DNA of 64,000 bases from Gloeobacter kilaueensis JS1 (GTDB taxonomy: Bacteria; Cyanobacteriota; Cyanobacteriia; Gloeobacterales; Gloeobacteraceae). This document shows positions 35,854-44,709 of the stretch, piece after piece (position 1 is the first letter of the stretch; every line of letters starts with the position of its first letter). Both the position numbers and the translations under genes were made by a program. Location: assembly GCF_000484535.1 (NCBI RefSeq), contig NC_022600.1, positions 310,001-374,000 on the forward strand, read 5' to 3'. A model generated the notes under the pieces. The model did not search any database and was not told the origin of the DNA. It saw only the letters and a list, made by a program, of their open reading frames with translations.

Positions 35854-36558
35854 GTGAAAAAGGCACTGGTGGTTCTATCCGGCGGGCAGGATTCGACGAC
35901 CTGCGCGGCTCTGGCCTGCCGGCAGTTCGACGCGGTGTACGCCGTTACCTTCGAGTACAACCAGCGCCACGCCATCGAGCTTGAAAGTGCCCAAGCCGTG
36001 AGCGAAGCGCTGGCTCTAGCGGGACAGGAGGTGATCCGACTGGGCCCGGTGCTCAAGGGTACCAGTCCCCTCGTGAGCGACGCCCCCGTTGGCGAGTACG
36101 ATTCGCCCGAGCAGTTGCCCGGCGGTGTGGAGCCGACGTTTATTCCTGGGCGCAATATTTTGTTTCTCACCATCGCCGCCAACCGCGCCTACTGCCTGGG
36201 CTGCCGCGACATTTTTATCGGCGTCTGCGAGGCAGATTTTGCCGGTTACTGGGACTGCCGCCAGCTTTTTATCGATGCGATGGCAAAGGCGCTGGGAGAG
36301 GGCATCTACGGCGATCCGGCGGCCCTGCGCATCCATGCGCCCCTGATGCATCTGAGCAAGGCTCAAACCGTCCGCCTCAGCGCCGAAGTGTTGGGCGAGC
36401 GCTTCGAGGAGGTGCTGGAGCAGACCCATACTTGCTATCAAGGAATAAGAGGCGGCTGTGGCCGATGCCACGCCTGCATTCTCCGCGACCGGGGTTTTCG
36501 AGAAGCGAAGATTGCCGATCCGATCTGGAAATATCGAAAAGAGCCGATAAAACTGTGA
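35854..36558 (+). CDS. queC: 7-cyano-7-deazaguanine synthase
   Basis: This 234-residue ATP-dependent enzyme turns CDG into preQ0. The P-loop [11 protein letters not shown] is at residues ~8-18, and the C-terminal zinc-binding cysteines lie in [19 protein letters not shown] (~residues 194-212). It starts at GTG 35854. The stop overlaps the queE start (GTGA at 36555), so the two are translationally coupled. preQ0 feeds queuosine or archaeosine-type tRNA modification. Confidence 0.94.
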   Translation: MKKALVVLSGGQDSTTCAALACRQFDAVYAVTFEYNQRHAIELESAQAVSEALALAGQEVIRLGPVLKGTSPLVSDAPVGEYDSPEQLPGGVEPTFIPGRNILFLTIAANRAYCLGCRDIFIGVCEADFAGYWDCRQLFIDAMAKALGEGIYGDPAALRIHAPLMHLSKAQTVRLSAEVLGERFEEVLEQTHTCYQGIRGGCGRCHACILRDRGFREAKIADPIWKYRKEPIKL

Positions 36559-37199
36559 ATACATCCACCACACCGATTTTGAGCACTGCCACCCAGAGCC
36601 TGCTTGTCCAGGAGTGCTTTGGCCCGACGATCCAGGGCGAGGGCTACTGGGCGGGGACGCTGGTCGATTTTATTCGTCTTTATGGTTGCCCGGTGGGCTG
36701 CCCCTGGTGCGACACCGGTTACGCGGGCGGTGGCTCCCACCTGCCCTGCGAGCGGCGAACGATAGGCGAACTGGTTGCCGCCCTGCAATCGCCCCGCACG
36801 GTGATCTCGGGGGGTGAGCCTTTTCTCCACGCGGGCATCGTCGCCCTCGTAGAAGCGATCGGCAAAAGTGGCCGGGCCGTCTCGATCGAGACTTCCGGCG
36901 CGTTCTATCAGCCGGTGGCCGATTGGGCCTGGGTGACCCTCAGTCCCAAGCAGCACCTCTCGCCGCGCTACCCGGTGCGGCCTGAAATCTGGCAGCGGGC
37001 GAATGAGGTCAAGATCGTGATTTCCACGGGCGAAGAAGTCGAGTACTACCGCCCCTACCTGCTGCCCGGTGTGCCCGTCTCGCTGCAGCCGGAATGGGAG
37101 GAGCGCGAGCGCACCCTGCCTCTAACGCTCTCGCTGCTCAGGAACTATCCCCGCTACCGGCTCTCGGTCCAGCTGCACAAGTACATTCAGGTGCCCTGA
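36555..37199 (+). CDS. queE: 7-carboxy-7-deazaguanine synthase
   Basis: This ~214-residue radical SAM enzyme converts CPH4 to CDG. The cluster motif is CPVGCPWC (Cys-x3-Cys-x2-Cys), inside [14 protein letters not shown], preceded by [14 protein letters not shown] (~residue 22). SGGEP ([11 protein letters not shown]) is the SAM-binding GGE motif. The start is GTG 36555; the reading frame upstream overlaps queC without family resemblance. It ends in an ATGA overlap with the next gene. Confidence 0.92.
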   Translation: MNTSTTPILSTATQSLLVQECFGPTIQGEGYWAGTLVDFIRLYGCPVGCPWCDTGYAGGGSHLPCERRTIGELVAALQSPRTVISGGEPFLHAGIVALVEAIGKSGRAVSIETSGAFYQPVADWAWVTLSPKQHLSPRYPVRPEIWQRANEVKIVISTGEEVEYYRPYLLPGVPVSLQPEWEERERTLPLTLSLLRNYPRYRLSVQLHKYIQVP

Positions 37200-37612
37200 T
37201 GGAAGCGCCCTACCTGACGGTAGTCGCCCCCGACCGGCAGGTATATCCCGGTACGATTCGCTATGAGTACCGGATCGCCGCCGGTTTTCGTCGCCGCCAC
37301 GCCAACCCGCCCCTCTGGCACGACCGGCACGAGCACGAATTTACCGTCACCCTCGAACTGGCTGCCTTCCGTCCGCCCACCGGTCTTTACGGCCTCGACA
37401 TGGTTGCCCTCGAAGAGCAGCTCAAGCGCTGGACAGCCGCAATACCGCCTGTGCTCAACGATTGCCCGCTCTGCCCCCACGGCACCACCGAGGAGCTGTG
37501 CCACTACTTTGCCTCGCTGCCCCTCGAAAGCCACGTTCAGCTATTGGCAGTGAGCGTCGCCGAATCGCCGGAGCGGGTGACAATCTTGCGGCTGGCCCAC
37601 CCGGACCGCTAG
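37199..37612 (+). CDS. QueD/6-pyruvoyltetrahydropterin synthase-like protein lacking the catalytic Cys
   Basis: This 137-residue protein follows queC-queE with an ATGA overlap, where 6-carboxytetrahydropterin synthase QueD is expected. The zinc ligands are kept as His34, His44 and His46 (WHDRHEHEF in place of CxxxHGHxY). The catalytic Cys four residues before His44 is Trp40, and the usual DH pair is LNDCPLCPH. The PTxE-like GTTEEL (~residue 95) is kept. It could be an altered enzyme, a non-catalytic partner or a different pterin activity. The operon position is seen; the role is inference. Confidence 0.75.
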   Translation: MEAPYLTVVAPDRQVYPGTIRYEYRIAAGFRRRHANPPLWHDRHEHEFTVTLELAAFRPPTGLYGLDMVALEEQLKRWTAAIPPVLNDCPLCPHGTTEELCHYFASLPLESHVQLLAVSVAESPERVTILRLAHPDR

Positions 37613-37730
37613 CGGACACGCCTGGTAGATTGGCACTTTCGGGCAGAAGAACTGTATGGAATTTCGATCTTTCTGATACACTCTTCTGTGGCCCTCCGGG
37701 GCTGCCCTTCAAAACTGTGAGGAGTAATAC

Positions 37731-38438
37731 ATGTTTGTGCCTAAGGCTGGCCTTTCGGGCCAGGCGCTCGTTTTGGCTGGCATCCTGACTGTGAGCATCC
37801 CGATGGCAGCGCTGGCCCAGAGCGCGCCGCCCTCCGCCTACCAACTGGGACGCCCACTCTACATCGACATTAAAGGGGGTGCCGCCTTTCCCACCGCCCA
37901 GAGCAGCAGTGGGTTCCGTTTCGCCCCAGATACAGGCTTCAACGTCGGCCTGGCGGTCGGTTATCGCTTCTCCAACAACCTCCGCGCCGATCTGGAATTT
38001 TCGTACTTTAACTCGAACGTGCCCGGCACTCGGGGATTTGTTTTTGGCTCGCTGGGGTTTACATCCGGACCGCCGGTGTTCGCACCGCTGTCCCCGATTA
38101 CGACCAATAGCAAAGCCGAAAATTTTGCTGGTCTGGTGAACCTCTACTATGACTTCGACACCGGTTCTGCGATTCGGCCCTACCTGGGTGTGGGCATCGG
38201 CTACAGCAGCTTTAACTACACGGGCAGCGGCAGCTTCAGCCAGGGGCTATTTGCCTACCAGGCCCGCGCCGGAGTGAATTTTGGCCTCTCCCCCGAACTC
38301 GAACTGCTTTTGGGCTACCGCTTCTTTGGCACCACCTCGATCACCTTCCCGGCAGCTGCCACAGGTTTCGGTACAGCGATCGATGTTGGGGGCCAGGCCA
38401 TTCACAACGTCGAACTCGGACTGCGCTTCAATCTTTAG
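37731..38438 (+). CDS. Outer-membrane beta-barrel protein
   Basis: This 235-residue protein has a signal peptide (residues 1-~30, ending in MAALAQ) and then alternating hydrophobic/polar strands ending in the aromatic-terminated HNVELGLRFNL. It resembles the OmpA-like or 'P44/Msp2'-type 8-stranded barrels common in cyanobacteria and proteobacteria. Characteristic strands are YIDIKGGAAFP, GLAVGYRFSNNLRADLEFSY and RPYLGVGIGYSSFNY. GAGGAG precedes the ATG. Specific function is unknown. Confidence 0.82.
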   Translation: MFVPKAGLSGQALVLAGILTVSIPMAALAQSAPPSAYQLGRPLYIDIKGGAAFPTAQSSSGFRFAPDTGFNVGLAVGYRFSNNLRADLEFSYFNSNVPGTRGFVFGSLGFTSGPPVFAPLSPITTNSKAENFAGLVNLYYDFDTGSAIRPYLGVGIGYSSFNYTGSGSFSQGLFAYQARAGVNFGLSPELELLLGYRFFGTTSITFPAAATGFGTAIDVGGQAIHNVELGLRFNL

Positions 38439-38758
38439 GTGAACGGCCCGGCTTTTCTGCTACGGTCCTCGCCATAAAGCATGTACTCAAACTGTCAGGA
38501 TTTAGGCAGTTGGCGTCCCGTTCCTCAAGCTTTTTTGCTGGCATTTAGCAAAATCGAAGACGCTGCATGTCCTGCAGCGTCTTCGATTTTGTTGAGGGAA
38601 CAACCTCTGGGACAGGACTATGCCTGTTTCTATTTTGTTGATAGTGACGGTAATCTTTGCGAAAGATGCGATTTACACCGGTTATTTAAATTCAGGATGC
38701 TATAACTACAGTGCGTAAAAAAATCCATACGCATTGTTTTAACTTTTAGTAGTTACTT
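38439..38758. other. 320-bp intergenic region holding the terminator below
   Basis: The spacer holds a strong hairpin (separate entry) and an AT-rich stretch (38680-38758, TAACTTTTAGTAGTTACTT) that is the likely promoter of the hybrid kinase gene. A 74-codon frame from 38481 runs through the hairpin and is not credible as a gene. Confidence 0.5.
38549..38593. terminator. Strong hairpin terminator, 19-bp perfect stem
   Basis: CAAAATCGAAGACGCTGCA (38549-38567), loop TGTCC, then its exact complement (38573-38591) followed by TT. The A-run on the left and T-run on the right make it usable from both sides. It separates the beta-barrel gene from the kinase gene. Confidence 0.92.
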
Positions 38759-41700
38759 ATGACCTCTGATTCACCTTCTGAGCCAATCGATGCCCAGGAT
38801 ACTCTCTTTGTAGAAGAGCAGGACGATTCTCCGTTTCCGGTCGCCGGGATTGGCGCTTCGGCAGGCGGCCTGGAAGCGTTTACGGAACTGGTCGGGGCGC
38901 TGCCTGCTGCCACCGGTATGGCCTTTGTTCTGGTCCAGCACCTGTCGCCGGATCAGCCCAGTTTGCTGCGGGACATTCTGGCGCGGACGACGGAGATTCC
39001 GGTTCTGGAAGTAACGGACGGGATGGCCGTCGAGCCGGACCACATCTACGTGCTGCCCCCGAACCGCCAGATGACGATCGCTGAGAATACCCTGCGGCTA
39101 TTTCCGCGCCAGCGCACGCGGGGCCGGTTTATGCCCATCGATGCCTTTTTTATCTCCCTGGCCAAAGAGCGGGGCCGCAAGGCAATCGGGGTCGTACTTT
39201 CCGGCACTGACGGGGACGGCTCGGTGGGACTTGAAGCGATCAAGGCCGCCGGGGGCATGGCCTTTGCTCAGGACGAACAGTCCTCCCAATTTACAGGAAT
39301 GCCACTATCAGCGGCAGCGACGGGCCACGTCGATTTCATCTTGCCGCCGGCGGCCATCGCCGCCGAACTGGCCAGGATCGGTCACCATCCCTACCTGCAC
39401 CGTCCGGTTCTCAACCGGACGAGGGCGAGCAGCGACGAGCAGTCCCTCAGCGCAATCGTCCGGCTTTTGCACAATGCCACCGCTGTCGATTTTAGCGAAT
39501 ACAAGCGGCCCACCTTCCTGCGGCGCGTCCTGCGGCGCATGGTGCTGCACCGACTCGAGAACCTCGACGATTACGTGCGCTTTCTTGAGCAACACCCGGA
39601 GGAGGTGCTCGCCCTCTACCGCGACGTGCTCATCAACGTCACCAGCTTCTTTCGCGACTGGGAAGCGTTCGATGGCCTCAAAAGCTCGGTGTTTCCGACC
39701 ATTATCGAGCGCAAACCGCTCGATATACCGATTCGCATCTGGGTGCCGGGGTGCGCCACCGGCGAGGAGGTCTACTCGATCGCTATCTGCCTGTACGAAT
39801 ATCTCGAGGACAACAAAGTCAAGTCCACCGTGCAGATCTTTGGCACCGATATCAGCGAGTTGTCCATCGAGCAGGCCCGCTCCGGAGTCTATCAGCCCGG
39901 TCAGGTAAAGGGGTTGTCTCCTGAACGGATGCAGCGCTTTTTTATCCAGCACGAAGGTGCCTATCAGGTCGCCCAGCACCTGCGGGAGATGTGTGTCTTT
40001 GCCCGCCAGAACCTGATTGCAGACCCGCCCTTCTCGCGGCTGGATCTGATTAGCTGCCGCAACGTGCTGATTTATTTTTCGCCTGCCCTGCAGCGCAAGG
40101 CTCTTCTTACCTTTCACTACAGCCTCAAACCGGACGGTTTTTTGTTGCTCGGCAGCACTGAGACGCCGGGCGATTCTTCGGGTCTATTTACCCAGATCGA
40201 CCGCAAACAAAAACTCTACGCCCGCAAGCTCGTCCCCTCGCGGCTGCCGGTCGAGATCATACCCAACACCGCCCTGGCCACCGTGCCGAGCAGCGAGCGG
40301 CGAATAAGTGACGAGGTTGCAAGCGACTTTAACCTCCAGCAGGAGGCGGACCGGCTCATCCTCGATCGCTACTCGCCCGCCGGGGTAGTCATCAACACAG
40401 ACCTCGACATCCTGCACTACCGGGGCGAGATCGGTCCTTTTATCAAACCGGCAGCGGGCCGGGCCAGCCTCAGCCTGCTCAAGCTGGTGCGCTCCGAGTT
40501 GCGGCCCGAACTGCGCACCGCCCTGCACCAGGCAAAAAAGCAGTTGCTGCCGATTCGGCGCGAGGGGGTGACGCTGCGCGACGAGAACCGCAGCCGCAAC
40601 ATCCGCATCGAGGTCATTCCCTTCAAGTCCGCTACCCGCGAGAACTATTTTCTGGTGCTCTTCGTCGATGAGCCGCTCATCGAGGCTCCCGAGCCGCCCG
40701 TTTCGAGGCCGCGACGCCAGAATCAGCAGGAGCAGCGGATCTTGGAGTTGCAACAGCAACTTCTGGCCAAAGAAGAGTACCTGCGCTCGACGGTCGAAGA
40801 ACTGGAAGCGAGCAACCAGAGCCTCAGGGTCGCCAACGAGGAGATTCTGTCGAGCAACGAGGAGTTGCAGAGCACCAACGAAGAACTGCAGACCGCCAAA
40901 GAAGAGATCCAGGCGGCCAACGAAGAGCTGAACACGGTCAACGACGAATTGCAGCGCCGCAACCACGAATTGTCCCTGGCGAGCAACGACCTGCAGAACC
41001 TGCTTGTGAGCACCCAGATTCCGATCTTGATGCTCGACGGCGGCCTGCGCATCCGCCGCTTCACACCACCGGCAGGTGTCCTGTTTAACTTGATCCCGAC
41101 GGATCTGGGCCGCCCGCTGCGCGACATCAACCACCAGCTCAATATCAGCGATCTTACCGAGCAGATCGCCAGTGTGATCTCTAGCTTGAGCCCGCTCTCG
41201 CAGGAGGTGCGCGACCAGCAGGGCCACTGGTACGAGCTGCGCGTCCGGCCCTACCGCACCCTCGACAACAAGATCGAAGGGGCAGTGCTGGTGCTGATGG
41301 ACATCGACGGGCTCAAGCGCAGTGCCGAAGAGCTGGCCACCGCCCGCGACTACGCCGAGGCTCTCGTCGATACGGTGCCCGAGCCGCTTCTGGCCCTCGA
41401 CACCGACTTGCGGGTGCTCAGGGCGAACCGGGCCTTCTACGACGAACTATTTTGTGTGCCCCAATTGATCGAAGGCCGCCTGCTCTTTGAGATCGGCGAC
41501 GGCCAGTGGGATCTGCCTGAGCTGCGCGCCGGGCTTGAGAGCCTGGTCCAGAACGAAGGCCAGATGGTGGATCTGGAGATCGAGGGTGATTTTCAGGGCG
41601 TCGGGCATCGGGTGCTCGTGCTCAACGCCCGGCGCACGTCCAGGTCCCAGGGCGAAGGGTCGCAGATCTTGCTCGCTTTTAGCGATATCACCGTGCGCAA

Positions 41701-42463
41701 GCGCCTGGAGGCCGAACGCGCCCAACTGCTCGATATCAGCGAGACCGCCCGCCGCGATGCGGAGCAAGCCAACCAGGCAAAGGACAACTTTCTTGCCACC
41801 CTCAGCCACGAACTGCGCACTCCCCTCAACCCGATCATCGGCTTTGCCCAGTTGCTGCTGCGCAGGCCGGATCTCCCAGCGGAGATGAGCCAGGCGCTGC
41901 AGGCGATCGAGCGCAACGGCAGACTGCAGGCGCAACTCATCGATGACATGCTCGATGTCGCCCGCATCGAATCAGGACGATTGCGCATCGAGCGGCGAGC
42001 GATCGAGATGGCCGCCATCGTCAGGACTGTCGTCGAAGGATTGCAGGCGAGCGCAACCGCCAAGGACCTCACCATCGAGACCGAACTTGAACGCGAATGC
42101 CCACTCTTTGCCGATCCGCTGCGGATGCAGCAGATAGTCTGGAACCTGCTCACCAACGCGATCAAGTTCACCCCAGCCTCGGGGCGGATCACCATTCGCC
42201 TCACGCAGGACGATCGGCAGGTGCAGCTACTGGTGCGCGACACGGGCATCGGTATTCAGCCTGAATTTCTGCCCCAGGTCTTCGAGCGCTTCCGCCGGGC
42301 CGACACCTCCACGACCCGCCGCTACGAAGGGCTGGGATTGGGGCTATTTCTGGTGCGCCACATCGTAGAGGTCCACGACGGTTCGGTAAGGGCCGAGAGC
42401 GACGGCGAAAATCTGGGCAGCACGTTTACGGTGATCCTGCCCCGCTACGATGGTCCCCTCTGA
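38759..42463 (+). CDS. CheB-CheR-PAS-histidine kinase fusion
   Basis: This 1234-residue sensor kinase starts with a CheB methylesterase domain (~20-205; IGASAGG serine, VQHLSP histidine, SGTDGDG aspartate), then a CheR methyltransferase domain (~225-480; GCATGEEVYS SAM loop). A long coiled coil (~657-745, many NEEL repeats) leads to PAS segments (~750-990), a HisKA domain with phosphorylatable His1017 (SHELRTP) and a HATPase_c (~1115-1230; DTGIGI and GLGLGLFL). There is no receiver domain. Such hybrids combine chemotaxis-like enzymes with two-component signalling; the stimulus is unknown. No cognate regulator gene is adjacent. Confidence 0.92.
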   Translation: MTSDSPSEPIDAQDTLFVEEQDDSPFPVAGIGASAGGLEAFTELVGALPAATGMAFVLVQHLSPDQPSLLRDILARTTEIPVLEVTDGMAVEPDHIYVLPPNRQMTIAENTLRLFPRQRTRGRFMPIDAFFISLAKERGRKAIGVVLSGTDGDGSVGLEAIKAAGGMAFAQDEQSSQFTGMPLSAAATGHVDFILPPAAIAAELARIGHHPYLHRPVLNRTRASSDEQSLSAIVRLLHNATAVDFSEYKRPTFLRRVLRRMVLHRLENLDDYVRFLEQHPEEVLALYRDVLINVTSFFRDWEAFDGLKSSVFPTIIERKPLDIPIRIWVPGCATGEEVYSIAICLYEYLEDNKVKSTVQIFGTDISELSIEQARSGVYQPGQVKGLSPERMQRFFIQHEGAYQVAQHLREMCVFARQNLIADPPFSRLDLISCRNVLIYFSPALQRKALLTFHYSLKPDGFLLLGSTETPGDSSGLFTQIDRKQKLYARKLVPSRLPVEIIPNTALATVPSSERRISDEVASDFNLQQEADRLILDRYSPAGVVINTDLDILHYRGEIGPFIKPAAGRASLSLLKLVRSELRPELRTALHQAKKQLLPIRREGVTLRDENRSRNIRIEVIPFKSATRENYFLVLFVDEPLIEAPEPPVSRPRRQNQQEQRILELQQQLLAKEEYLRSTVEELEASNQSLRVANEEILSSNEELQSTNEELQTAKEEIQAANEELNTVNDELQRRNHELSLASNDLQNLLVSTQIPILMLDGGLRIRRFTPPAGVLFNLIPTDLGRPLRDINHQLNISDLTEQIASVISSLSPLSQEVRDQQGHWYELRVRPYRTLDNKIEGAVLVLMDIDGLKRSAEELATARDYAEALVDTVPEPLLALDTDLRVLRANRAFYDELFCVPQLIEGRLLFEIGDGQWDLPELRAGLESLVQNEGQMVDLEIEGDFQGVGHRVLVLNARRTSRSQGEGSQILLAFSDITVRKRLEAERAQLLDISETARRDAEQANQAKDNFLATLSHELRTPLNPIIGFAQLLLRRPDLPAEMSQALQAIERNGRLQAQLIDDMLDVARIESGRLRIERRAIEMAAIVRTVVEGLQASATAKDLTIETELERECPLFADPLRMQQIVWNLLTNAIKFTPASGRITIRLTQDDRQVQLLVRDTGIGIQPEFLPQVFERFRRADTSTTRRYEGLGLGLFLVRHIVEVHDGSVRAESDGENLGSTFTVILPRYDGPL

Positions 42464-42479
42464 TCCTTACCCTGCGGCT

Positions 42480-43520
42480 TCAGCCCATCAGTTTTTGCAG
42501 CTGAGCAAAGGCAAGGCCGTCGTCTATGGCACGGCTGGCGGTGGGGATCGCTTCTCTTAGGGACGGGCTGAAGCCGGCTTCGGCGAGTAAAAAGGTGCTA
42601 TTGAATATCGCAGCGCGACGCAGGGGGGTATCCTCGCCTTTGAGCGTCGCCATCATGAGGCCGCGCAGGCGCTCCAGGTCGTGGCCGTCGCCGGTGAGAG
42701 CCAGATCGTCGTCTGCCAGATCAAAGTCACCCGCCACCAGGCGAAAGGTTTCCGGGGCAGCCAGATCCGAACGCCAGCGCACGCCCAGGTTGGGGTGAAA
42801 GAGGGTGCAGTTCATCGAACCCTGGACGCCCCGAATCAGGGTAAGCGCACTCTGAGCGCGCAGTTGGGCGGTGGCGACAGCGAGGGTGATCGTCTCGCGG
42901 TGGGTGTAGCCAATCACAGGCAGGCCCAGGCCCACCGGGTTCCAGAACAGTTCGGCGGTGGCAAGGGGCGGGCGCTTGCCAATCTCGTCGCGGTAGGTCT
43001 GCAGCTCAAAAGCTTCCGGAAAGTGGGCGGGCAGGTACACCCAGCCGATCGCGGTTTCTTTGTACTGTTCGCTTAGCTCCTGACTATCACGAAACAGATC
43101 GATCCCCAACGCAGCGAGCAGATCGAAGCTGGTGAGGCCGTGCTTGGGGGGCATGTCGGTGCTGCCGTGCAGGACGACGCCCAGACCGAGGCTGCTTACG
43201 ATCAAGGCGGTGAGGGGGGTGATGTTGGCGAGGCGGTCCTGACCGTCGTAGGGGCTGCTCAAGATCACCGGGCCGGGAGCACCGGGGGCAACGCTCAAGG
43301 GCCGGGCCACCGCGTCGAAGGCATCGAGGATGCCCGCCAGTTCCTCCGGCGTCGGGCGCTTGATCCGGTGGGCAATCAGAAAGGCACCGGCCTGGGCGGG
43401 AGTCGGTTCGCGGTCTAACAAAAGCCGCATCGCCCGGCAGGATTCCTCGCGGCTCAGGTCGCGGCCCGTCAGACGACCGGAGCCAATTTTTTTGACGAAC
43501 TCGCGAAAGACGGCGCTCAT
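42480..43520 (-). CDS. cnaT: Anthranilate phosphoribosyltransferase-like protein CnaT
   Basis: This 346-residue protein resembles glycosyltransferase family 3 (TrpD-like), with LANITPLTALIVSSLGLGVVL and VLHGSTDMPPKHGLTSFD in the glycine-rich phosphoribosyl region. CnaT of Anabaena is a TrpD-like protein required for expression of the nitrate-assimilation nir operon, and it lies near ntcB and nirA in cyanobacteria. Here it is directly downstream of an NtcB-like LysR gene, overlapping by ATGA at 43520, with nirA divergent. The assignment depends on this context; a TrpD2-type role is the alternative. Confidence 0.75.
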   Translation of the reverse strand: MSAVFREFVKKIGSGRLTGRDLSREESCRAMRLLLDREPTPAQAGAFLIAHRIKRPTPEELAGILDAFDAVARPLSVAPGAPGPVILSSPYDGQDRLANITPLTALIVSSLGLGVVLHGSTDMPPKHGLTSFDLLAALGIDLFRDSQELSEQYKETAIGWVYLPAHFPEAFELQTYRDEIGKRPPLATAELFWNPVGLGLPVIGYTHRETITLAVATAQLRAQSALTLIRGVQGSMNCTLFHPNLGVRWRSDLAAPETFRLVAGDFDLADDDLALTGDGHDLERLRGLMMATLKGEDTPLRRAAIFNSTFLLAEAGFSPSLREAIPTASRAIDDGLAFAQLQKLMG

Positions 43521-44467
43521 CAGCCGGCGAGGGCAGAGCGCTCGGCAAGCCAGCTTTCGGCCCCGGCGCGCACCCAGCGCTCGAAGGCGGCGGGCAGGTG
43601 CTCGGCCACCAGTTGCCGGAAAGCGGCGACCACCGGCACCTGGTAGTTGTCCTTGCGGCAGACCAGCTCGACGGTGCGGCTCAGGCGCGGTTCCTCGATC
43701 CGGGCGATGGCCAGATCACTGTTCAGGTTCTGCACGGCACACAGGGGCAGAATCGCTACTCCTACCCCCTGGCGGACCATCTCCTTAAAGGCTTCGAGCG
43801 TGTTCAGTTCGACGGCGACCTCGATCGAGACGCCAATGGCACGAAAGTGTTGTATCAGGGCAGTGCGCATCGCGTAGCCTTCGCGGAAGACCACCTGGGG
43901 ATAGGCGGCCACCTCCTGCAAGCGGACGCGGGCGCGGCGGGCAAGGGGATGGCGGCCCGGCAGCAGTGCTACCAGTTCCTCCTCATAAAGAGGTGTGCTC
44001 ACCAGTTCCGGCGAGTGGATGGGACCCATCAAAACGGCCATGTCCACCAGCCGGTCCAGGAGCACCTTGGTGATCCGCTCCGAGCCGAGGGAGGTGAGCC
44101 GGAGCTGCGTGTCGGGATAGCGCTCGCGGAAGACGGCCAGAATCGACGGCAATAAATAGGTGTTGACCGAGTGCAGCCCGGCGATGCAGATTTCGCCCCG
44201 ATCGGGGCGCAGCAATTCGCCGATCGCCTCGCGGGCCTGCTCCAGGTCGCGGTGGGCGCGGCGGGCGTAGGGCAAAAAGCACTCGCCCAGGGGGGTGAGG
44301 GTGGCCCGACGCCCGGTGCGGTTAAACAAAGGACCGCCCAGCTCGCTTTCGAGGGCCATGATCTGCTTGCTCAGTCCCGGCTGCGAGACGCCGCACTGCT
44401 CGGCGGCGAGCCTGAAACTGCCACAGCCATTAAGAGTCAGAAAATACTGCAACTGCTTTGAATCCAC
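43520..44467 (-). CDS. ntcB: LysR-family regulator, NtcB-like
   Basis: This 315-residue regulator has the LysR winged helix at residues ~1-60 (FRLAAEQCGVSQPGLSKQIM) and the periplasmic-binding-like effector domain. In cyanobacteria NtcB activates the nirA operon in response to nitrite and nitrogen status. Context supports this: it is divergent from nirA, shares a 242-bp region with an NtcA box, and is coupled to cnaT. The start is GTG at 44467. LysR genes resemble each other, so context carries most of the weight. Confidence 0.75.
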   Translation of the reverse strand: MDSKQLQYFLTLNGCGSFRLAAEQCGVSQPGLSKQIMALESELGGPLFNRTGRRATLTPLGECFLPYARRAHRDLEQAREAIGELLRPDRGEICIAGLHSVNTYLLPSILAVFRERYPDTQLRLTSLGSERITKVLLDRLVDMAVLMGPIHSPELVSTPLYEEELVALLPGRHPLARRARVRLQEVAAYPQVVFREGYAMRTALIQHFRAIGVSIEVAVELNTLEAFKEMVRQGVGVAILPLCAVQNLNSDLAIARIEEPRLSRTVELVCRKDNYQVPVVAAFRQLVAEHLPAAFERWVRAGAESWLAERSALAG

Positions 44468-44532
44468 ACCCTGTTACCCCAACACGCGGTCCCCTGTGCA
44501 TCAGACGATACCCGGCTGTCGGGAGGGCGAAT

Positions 44533-44546
44533 GTATCTGAGGTTAC
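44533..44546. promoter_or_regulatory. NtcA-binding box (GTA-N8-TAC)
   Basis: GTATCTGAGGTTAC matches the NtcA consensus GTA-N8-TAC exactly. It lies ~160 bp upstream of the nirA start, within the ntcB-nirA divergent region. Next to it, TGAG-GTTACGTAATATTA-CTCA forms an imperfect dyad typical of LysR sites, so NtcB could bind adjacently. NtcA plus NtcB control of nirA is known in cyanobacteria; binding here is inferred from sequence. Confidence 0.8.
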
Positions 44547-44709
44547 GTAATATTACTCAGCTGTAGATGCCTGTCGAAGGCTTGATTGCTGCCGGTTATC
44601 GAAGCGATAGCGGTTCGCTTTCGTCGGCACAATTTTGTGCGTTTGCACACACTTTCTGGGGAAGGGGAGCGGTTTTTTGGAACAAAGCCGGATTGAACGG
44701 GAAGGAATC

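Noticed and set aside
38481-38705. 74-codon frame after the beta-barrel gene
   Set aside because: It runs through a perfect terminator hairpin and has no coding signal.
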